Shown in pieces: positions 59,719 through 64,000 of a DNA stretch of 64,000 nt. The position numbers were made by a program, and so were the translations under genes. Within the stretch, counting starts at the first letter, position 1. Every line of letters begins with the position of its first letter. Location of the stretch: NCBI GenBank assembly GCA_000717735.1, contig JOBE01000044.1, positions 1 to 64,000 on the forward strand, read 5' to 3'. This stretch comes from Streptomyces griseoluteus (GTDB lineage: Bacteria; Actinomycetota; Actinomycetes; Streptomycetales; Streptomycetaceae). The notes under the pieces were generated by a model. That model worked only from the letters and a program-made list of their open reading frames with translations. It did not search any database and was not told where the DNA came from.

Positions 59719-60303
59719 TCAGGTGGCGGACGTGGGGCCGGGTGGGAGGTGGACCGTCCTGATCAGGTGGCAGGTCTCGTTCCCGGCACCGCGGTAGGTG
59801 CGGGGAGCGTCGCCGTCGAAGGTGGCGGTCTGGCCCGCCGACACGGAGTGCTCGACGCCGTCGACGACCAGGGTCATCCGGCCCGCGGTGACGTTGACGG
59901 TCTCGACGACGCCGGCCTGGTGGGGGTGGCTGGGGTACTCGTCGTCGGGCTCGAGCGTCCAGCGCCAGACCTCGACCGGTGCCGGGCCCGCGGTCGTCAG
60001 CATGAGCCGGGCCTCGCTGCCCTCCGCTCCGGTCCACAGCGGCATCACGGCATCGGCGGCCACGACGCGAACGCGGCCTTCGGACGGGCCTTCCACGAGG
60101 GAGGAGACGGAGACGCCGAGGGTGTCGGCGAGCCGGACGAGCGTGGCGAAGTTCGGGTTGCCCTGCGCCTTCTCCAGGCCGACCAGCGCGCCTTTGCTGA
60201 CCTTGGCGCGCCGGCCGAGTTCGTCGAGGGACAGTCCGGCGCGGTGCCGGGCGGTCCTGACGTTGTGCGCGAGCGTGCGCAGCGCTTCCTCTGGGTCGGC
60301 CAT
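59719..60303 (-). CDS. XRE regulator with cupin domain
   Basis: A protein of about 194 residues. The N-terminal HTH (LAHNVRTARHRAGLSLDELGRRAKVSKGALVGLEK) is followed by a C-terminal RmlC-like cupin (DDEYPSHPHQAGVVETVNVTAGRM, VSAGQTATF). XRE-cupin proteins usually repress nearby metabolic or transport genes in response to a small molecule. It starts at ATG 60303 with GGGAGGA upstream. It is divergent from the EamA-type exporter, separated by about 130 bases with a strong -35 box, so it probably controls that gene and itself. Confidence 0.9.
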   Translation of the reverse strand: MADPEEALRTLAHNVRTARHRAGLSLDELGRRAKVSKGALVGLEKAQGNPNFATLVRLADTLGVSVSSLVEGPSEGRVRVVAADAVMPLWTGAEGSEARLMLTTAGPAPVEVWRWTLEPDDEYPSHPHQAGVVETVNVTAGRMTLVVDGVEHSVSAGQTATFDGDAPRTYRGAGNETCHLIRTVHLPPGPTSAT

Positions 60304-60365
60304 CCGATCGTCCTCCCGAGTGGCCCGAAGAGTGGACCATTCCAATGCACCGTGCGGTCGTTCGG

Positions 60366-60396
60366 TTGACACATCACGGTCGGTTCAATGTACGGT
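60366..60396 (+). promoter_or_regulatory. Promoter for the EamA-type gene, possible XRE operator region
   Basis: TTGACA at 60366-60371 is a perfect -35. A -10 of TACGGT (60391-60396) or TGTACG (60389-60394) follows at 17-19 bases. Related motifs CCAATGCACCGT and TCAATGTACGGT lie on either side of the -35, and repressor binding there would block transcription. Assignment to the XRE-cupin gene is inferred. Confidence 0.5.
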
Positions 60397-60434
60397 TCAG
60401 TCGTTCCATTGCCATATCAAGGGATGTACGTACC

Positions 60435-61271
60435 GTGATCGCTCTGCTGCTTGCCCTGGGCAGCTCCCTCGCCTACGGCTGCGCCGACTTCCTCGGCGGC
60501 CTCGGCGCCCGCAAGGCGCACGTGCTGCGCACCGTGATGATCGCGGCTCCGGCCTCGCTCGCGGTCGAGCTGCTGCTCTGGCCGTTCCTCGGCGCCTCGT
60601 TCAGTACCGGCGCGCTCGCCTGGGGCGCCTTGTCCGGAATCGCGTCCGCCGCCGCGTTCGCCCTGCTCTACCGCACGCTGGCGATCGGCCCCATGAACGT
60701 GCTCTCGCCCGTCACCGCCCTGGTGTCCGCCACGCTGCCGGTCGGCGTGGGCCTGCTCCAGGGCGAGCACCTGGGCACCGCGGGGCTGATCGGACTGCCG
60801 CTCGCCCTGGCTGCGGTCGTCCTGGTCAGCGCCGGCCACGGCACCGGATCGGTCCGCCCGTCGCGTACGGCGCTGCTCCTGGCGCTCGGCGCCGGCACCG
60901 CCATCGCCCTGCAGCTGATCTTCCTGCACCAGGCGCCGTCCGACAGCGGCGTCGCCCCGCTGATCGTCGGCCGAGCCGTCTCCTCGGCCGTCACCCTGGC
61001 CGTCGCGGGAATGATGTTCCGCAGGCTGGGTACCGAGAAGCCCGCGTACGCCATGTCGGCCGCCGCGGGCGTCCTGGACTCGGTGGCCAACCTGCTGTTC
61101 CTGCTCGCCGCCCGCAGCGGCGACCTGGCCGTCGTCGCCGTGATCACCGCCCTGTACCCGGCCGGCACCGTGCTGCTCGCCCGCACCGTCCTCGCCGAAC
61201 GCGTCCACCGCGGTCAACTCGTCGGCCTGGGCACCGCCGCCGTCGCCGTCAGCCTCCTCGCCCTCACCTGA
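60435..61271 (+). CDS. EamA-family (DMT) transporter
   Basis: A protein of about 278 residues with ten membrane helices in two repeated halves (YGCADFLGGLGARK in the first, PLIVGRAVSSAVTLAVAG starting the second). This is the drug/metabolite transporter layout, usually an exporter or amino-acid/nucleotide permease. I start it at GTG 60435. The frame continues upstream into the promoter region. It is probably controlled by the divergent XRE-cupin regulator. Confidence 0.88.
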   Translation: MIALLLALGSSLAYGCADFLGGLGARKAHVLRTVMIAAPASLAVELLLWPFLGASFSTGALAWGALSGIASAAAFALLYRTLAIGPMNVLSPVTALVSATLPVGVGLLQGEHLGTAGLIGLPLALAAVVLVSAGHGTGSVRPSRTALLLALGAGTAIALQLIFLHQAPSDSGVAPLIVGRAVSSAVTLAVAGMMFRRLGTEKPAYAMSAAAGVLDSVANLLFLLAARSGDLAVVAVITALYPAGTVLLARTVLAERVHRGQLVGLGTAAVAVSLLALT

Positions 61272-61433
61272 GGCGGCCGGTTCGCGCGCATGAGGCGGCC
61301 CCTTCACGCGGACCGGGGCGGCGCCGGGAGGAGTTCGAAGAAAACTTCCGCCGGAGCCGAATCCTTTCGGGACCCCGTCTCCTCTTATGTGTGTACCGGC
61401 CGAACGGGCCGGCGGAACCAGGAGGAAACACCA

Positions 61434-61520
61434 ATGACGGTCGCCATCATCGTGATCGGGGTCCTGCTCGTGGGCGCGTGCAGCTGGCACCTCATGCGGC
61501 GCTACAAGAGCCGAAGCTGA
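61434..61520 (+). CDS. 28-residue single-pass membrane peptide
   Basis: A very small gene: MTVAIIVIGVLLVGACS followed by WHLMRRYKSRS. The hydrophobic segment of about 15 residues and the basic tail suggest a membrane peptide with its C-terminus in the cytoplasm. A near-perfect AGGAGG lies seven bases before ATG 61434, strongly favouring translation. It lies 42 bases before the ECF sigma gene start and may be co-transcribed. Function is unknown. Confidence 0.65.
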   Translation: MTVAIIVIGVLLVGACSWHLMRRYKSRS

Positions 61521-61562
61521 CCAGCGCCTGCGCGCGGGGCGCCTTACAGGTATGAGTAGCAC

Positions 61563-62210
61563 ATGAACCAACGCTTCCCCTGGCCGGACGAGCGGCTCAT
61601 CAAGGCAGCTCAGGACGGCGACGTCACCTCACTCACGACCGTCGTCATGGAATCGCAGCCTCATGTGCGCAAGTTCGCCATATCCCTGTGCGCCTCGCCG
61701 CAGGACGCGGAGGACGCGGCGCAGGAGGCGCTGATCATCCTCTACCGGAAGATCGGCACCCTCCGGGCCACCGGCGCGCTCGCCTCGTGGATGTTCCGGA
61801 TCGTGCGCAACGAGTGCCTCCGGCAGGTGCGGCTGCTCGTCTCGCGGAGTGACGAGGCGCCGGCCGATCCGGAGGCCTCCGCGGAACCGTCCGCCGAGGA
61901 CGCGGTGTTGCACCGGCTGGAGTTGGAGCGCATCGCGGCAGCGGTCAGCGCGCTCCCCCGCGAGCAACGGCAGGTCCTGATCATGCGGGACGTCCAGGGC
62001 CTGCCCGGCAGGACCGTCGCCCATTCGCTCGGCCTGAGCAACGCCGCGATGAAGTCGCGGTTGCACAGGGCCCGTGCGGCACTGCGTCAGTCCCTGGCCG
62101 CGACCGACCACATGACGGATCACGTGACGCACCAAGTGCCCGATCGAGCCATGGATCAGGCACCCGATCAAGCCATCGACCGACCAGTCGGAGGAGACCC
62201 ACGACCGTGA
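61563..62210 (+). CDS. ECF-type RNA polymerase sigma factor
   Basis: A sigma factor of 215 residues. Region 2 spans about residues 28-95 (MESQPHVRKFAISLCASPQDAEDAAQEALIILYRKIGTL, ASWMFRIVRNECLRQ). Region 4 spans about 120-175 (LPREQQVLIMRD-like motif, GLSNAAMKSRLHRARAALRQSL). The last 35 residues are a repetitive His/Asp/Gln-rich tail (DHMTDHVTHQVPDRAMDQ) outside the family. It starts at ATG 61563. Its stop overlaps the next gene as GTGA, so the two are a coupled pair. Confidence 0.9.
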   Translation: MNQRFPWPDERLIKAAQDGDVTSLTTVVMESQPHVRKFAISLCASPQDAEDAAQEALIILYRKIGTLRATGALASWMFRIVRNECLRQVRLLVSRSDEAPADPEASAEPSAEDAVLHRLELERIAAAVSALPREQRQVLIMRDVQGLPGRTVAHSLGLSNAAMKSRLHRARAALRQSLAATDHMTDHVTHQVPDRAMDQAPDQAIDRPVGGDPRP

Positions 62211-62581
62211 ATACCTTGAAGCCCCCGCAGGGCGAGCAGGACCGGACGACCGCGCAGTCCGCGGCGCCCGCGATGAACTTCGCCAGCAAGTCCGTCCCGC
62301 GCCATCTGGCGCGCGGCGCCATCGGCTTCGGGCTGATCATCGGCTCGATCGCGATGGTGCCCGTCGCCGGCCCGGCCACCCTCCTGGCGGCGCCGTTGGC
62401 CCTGGTCGCCTTCCGCGGCTGCCCCACCTGCTGGATGGTCGGCCTGGCGCAGACCATCTCGCGCGGCCGTCTGGAGCGCCAGTGCGTGGACGGTGTCTGC
62501 ACCCTCACCAAGGCGCATCCGGCGGGGCACGCCCCGGCGGACGTGACCGCCGAAATCAAGACACCGGCCGCCTCACGGTGA
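62207..62581 (+). CDS. YgaP-like small membrane protein coupled to the sigma factor
   Basis: A protein of 124 residues. A cytoplasmic N-terminus of about 30 residues precedes two hydrophobic segments (GAIGFGLIIGSIAMVPV and TLLAAPLALVAF), then RGCPTCWMVGLAQTISRGRLERQC. The GCPTC and later VDGVC cysteines resemble the DUF2892/YgaP membrane module. The start GTG 62207 overlaps the sigma stop (GTGA). The cysteines suggest redox sensing or metal binding, and the tight coupling to the sigma factor suggests that it is the regulator or output of that factor. Neither is proven. Confidence 0.7.
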   Translation: MNTLKPPQGEQDRTTAQSAAPAMNFASKSVPRHLARGAIGFGLIIGSIAMVPVAGPATLLAAPLALVAFRGCPTCWMVGLAQTISRGRLERQCVDGVCTLTKAHPAGHAPADVTAEIKTPAASR

Positions 62582-62696
62582 CCGTTCCGCGGCCCGTCCC
62601 GTTTCGTCGTAGTTAACGAAACGTTTGCCGGGGGACGCCAATCCCCCCTACCCCGGCATATTGATTTACATTCCAACTACATGCCGTGGCCATTGG

Positions 62697-62725
62697 TTTA
62701 CGGAGCGCCGACTCGGTGCTAGGGT
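62697..62725 (+). promoter_or_regulatory. Promoter for the polyketide synthase gene
   Basis: TTTACG (62697-62702) and TAGGGT (62720-62725) are 17 bases apart. They match the -35 and -10 boxes of the Streptomyces housekeeping sigma factor well and lie 76 bases upstream of the PKS start. The preceding region (62640-62700) is unusually AT-rich, as expected of an upstream activator zone. Confidence 0.55.
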
Positions 62726-62758
62726 CCAAAACGAATCTGGCTGGGCCGCCGAGTCGGC
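62707..62758. promoter_or_regulatory. Inverted repeat overlapping the PKS promoter
   Basis: GCCGACTCGG at 62707-62716 and CCGAGTCGGC at 62749-62758 are perfect 10-base inverted repeats, 32 bases apart. The left arm lies between the -35 and -10 boxes and the right arm lies downstream of the -10. It could be a repressor-looping site or an RNA hairpin in the leader. Confidence 0.6.
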
Positions 62759-62800
62759 AACGCCGTTGATTGTGTGCTTCACGGGGGGAGCAAGCAAACC

Positions 62801-64000
62801 ATGATCCGCCATGCCCAAATTGAGGCGGCAGGGCAGCCACAGCAGGCGCCCGATCACATCGACGACCAGACCGTCGCCGTCGTCGGACTTTCCTGCCGAT
62901 TCCCCGGCGGGTCGAACCCCGCCGAATTCTGGCAGCTCCTCAGGAACGGCCGCGATGCCATAGCGGAGCCGCCCGCCGATCGCGCCCATCTCGCCGCTCT
63001 GAGCGACGGCTCGCCGCGCCCCGGCGGATTCCTGCCCCGTGTGGACACCTTCGATGCCGAGTTCTTCGGCATATCCCCGCGCGAAGCCGCCGCGATGGAC
63101 CCTCAGCAGCGCCTCGTACTCGAACTCGCCTGGGAGTCGCTGGAGGACGCCGGCATCGTTCCGGCCACGCTCGCGGACTCCGCCACCGGCGTCTTCGTCG
63201 GCGCGATCGCCGACGACTACACGACCCTCACCCACGCGGCCGGCCCCGGCGCCACCTCCGCGCACACGGTGACCGGGCTGAACCGCGGCATCATCGCCAA
63301 CCGCGTGTCCTACGTCCTCGGCTTGCGCGGCCCGAGCATGGTGGTCGACACCGCCCAGTCATCGTCGCTGGTCGCGGTGCATCTGGCCTGCGAGAGCCTG
63401 CGCCGCGGCGAGTCCACCGTGGCCCTGGCCGGCGGTGTCAACCTCAACCTCGCCCCGGAAAGCACCCACGCCCTGGCGGCCTTCGGCAGCCTGTCGCCCG
63501 ACGGACGATGTTACGCACTCGACGCCCGCGCGAACGGCTACGTCCGGGGCGAGGGCGGCGGTGTGGTGACGCTGAAACTCCTCAGCCGGGCCGTCGCCGA
63601 CGGGGACCGCGTCCTGTGTCTGCTGCGGGGTGGCGCCATCGGCAGCGACGGTGCGAGCGACACCCTTCCCACACCGCACGGAAAGGCCCAGGAACACGTC
63701 ATACGTGACGCCTGGGAAAACGCGCGAATACCGCTGGAACAAGCACAGTACGTAGAAATACACGGATCGGGCACCCGGGTCGGCGACCCCGTAGAAGCCT
63801 CGGCCATCGGCGCCGTCTTCTCCTCGTCCCGCGCTCCGGAGAATCCACTCAGGCTCGGCTCCGTCAAGACGAATATCGGCCATCTCGAAGGCGCTGCGGG
63901 CATCGCGGGTCTTGTCAAGACCATTCTCTGCATCAAGGAACGGGAACTCGTCCCGACCCTGAACTACCAATCCCCGAATCCGCAGATACCTTTCGCCGAT
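62801..64000 (+). CDS. Type I modular polyketide synthase, KSQ loading module (partial at right edge)
   Basis: 400 residues are visible, all in the first ketosynthase, and the gene runs off the window. Landmarks: VAVVGLSCRFPGG at 25-37, MDPQQRLVLELAWE at 99-112, the active-site region VVDTAQSSSLVAVHLA at 181-196, EIHGSGTRVGDPVE at 319-332 and KTNIGHLEGAAG at 356-367. At position 186 the catalytic Cys is Gln (codon CAG, 63356-63358), the hallmark of KSQ domains. These cannot condense but decarboxylate malonyl- or methylmalonyl-ACP to make the starter unit. Both catalytic His residues are present. The start is ATG 62801 after a G-rich site. It implies that a polyketide gene cluster continues to the right. 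Confidence 0.95.
   Translation, partial: MIRHAQIEAAGQPQQAPDHIDDQTVAVVGLSCRFPGGSNPAEFWQLLRNGRDAIAEPPADRAHLAALSDGSPRPGGFLPRVDTFDAEFFGISPREAAAMDPQQRLVLELAWESLEDAGIVPATLADSATGVFVGAIADDYTTLTHAAGPGATSAHTVTGLNRGIIANRVSYVLGLRGPSMVVDTAQSSSLVAVHLACESLRRGESTVALAGGVNLNLAPESTHALAAFGSLSPDGRCYALDARANGYVRGEGGGVVTLKLLSRAVADGDRVLCLLRGGAIGSDGASDTLPTPHGKAQEHVIRDAWENARIPLEQAQYVEIHGSGTRVGDPVEASAIGAVFSSSRAPENPLRLGSVKTNIGHLEGAAGIAGLVKTILCIKERELVPTLNYQSPNPQIPFAD

Noticed and set aside
1..64000. CRISPR arrays, rRNA operons and complete insertion sequences
   Set aside because: No regular short repeats with unique spacers, no rRNA sequence and no transposase were seen.

Overview
The window is a very GC-rich (roughly 70-73% by eye) actinobacterial chromosome segment. 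Almost every codon ends in G or C, GTG starts are common, genes overlap in ATGA/GTGA fashion, and the gene content (SpoIIE-type phosphatases, HATPase anti-sigma-like kinases, VanW, ECF sigma factors, modular PKS, terpene synthase) points to Streptomyces or a close relative. There is no rRNA, CRISPR array, integrase or complete insertion sequence. One tRNA gene, tRNA-Leu(GAG), lies at 38366-38450.

Region 1 (94-11518) is a tight eight-gene plus-strand operon for building, exporting and trimming a glycan: GT2, GT4, a flippase with a nucleotidyltransferase-like tail, a thymidylate-kinase-like/GT4 fusion, a PIG-L deacetylase, a membrane GT-C transferase, another GT4 and a membrane-anchored glycosidase-like TIM barrel. 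Consecutive genes overlap by 4 to 19 bases. Region 2 (11551-19520, minus) holds a methyltransferase coupled by GTGA to a 1537-residue protein that joins membrane/GAF/PAS/GGDEF/EAL signalling modules to an alpha-oxoamine synthase. It is followed by LacI, a monooxygenase, IclR and a MITE-like inverted repeat.

Region 3 (19674-30971) is housekeeping and stress genes: VanW protein, serine hydrolase, long-form GAPDH, DUF817, cold-shock protein with a leader hairpin, DEAD-box helicase, ECF sigma factor with a membrane partner, HATPase and small proteins. Region 4 (30999-38281) has an amidase and a five-gene ABC importer/HAD operon with a divergent GntR regulator. Region 5 (38366-47564) has the tRNA, a SulP transporter, DUF2236, a PAS/GAF/pseudo-phosphatase/HATPase protein, a secreted M64 peptidase and an XRE-TPR regulator.

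Region 6 (47640-50926) is the most unusual. A single protein combines a uracil-DNA-glycosylase fold with an arginine-type mono-ADP-ribosyltransferase. Just upstream on the same strand is a 5'-truncated macro-domain gene, and next to that a class I terpene synthase on the other strand. Region 7 (51052-62581) is a redox/stress island: GST-xi, GAF-SpoIIE, AlkD, SDR, hemerythrin, flavin reductase, cysteine-less CMD protein, FUSC exporter, XRE-cupin with EamA, a 28-residue membrane peptide, and an ECF sigma factor with its partner. Region 8 (62801 to the edge) is the start of a type I polyketide synthase whose first ketosynthase carries Gln in place of the catalytic Cys (a KSQ loading domain). It is preceded by a good promoter and an inverted repeat, so a polyketide cluster probably continues to the right.

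The best candidates for undescribed systems are the UDG-ART/macro locus, the GGDEF-EAL-oxoamine synthase/methyltransferase pair, and the two glycan-cluster fusion proteins.
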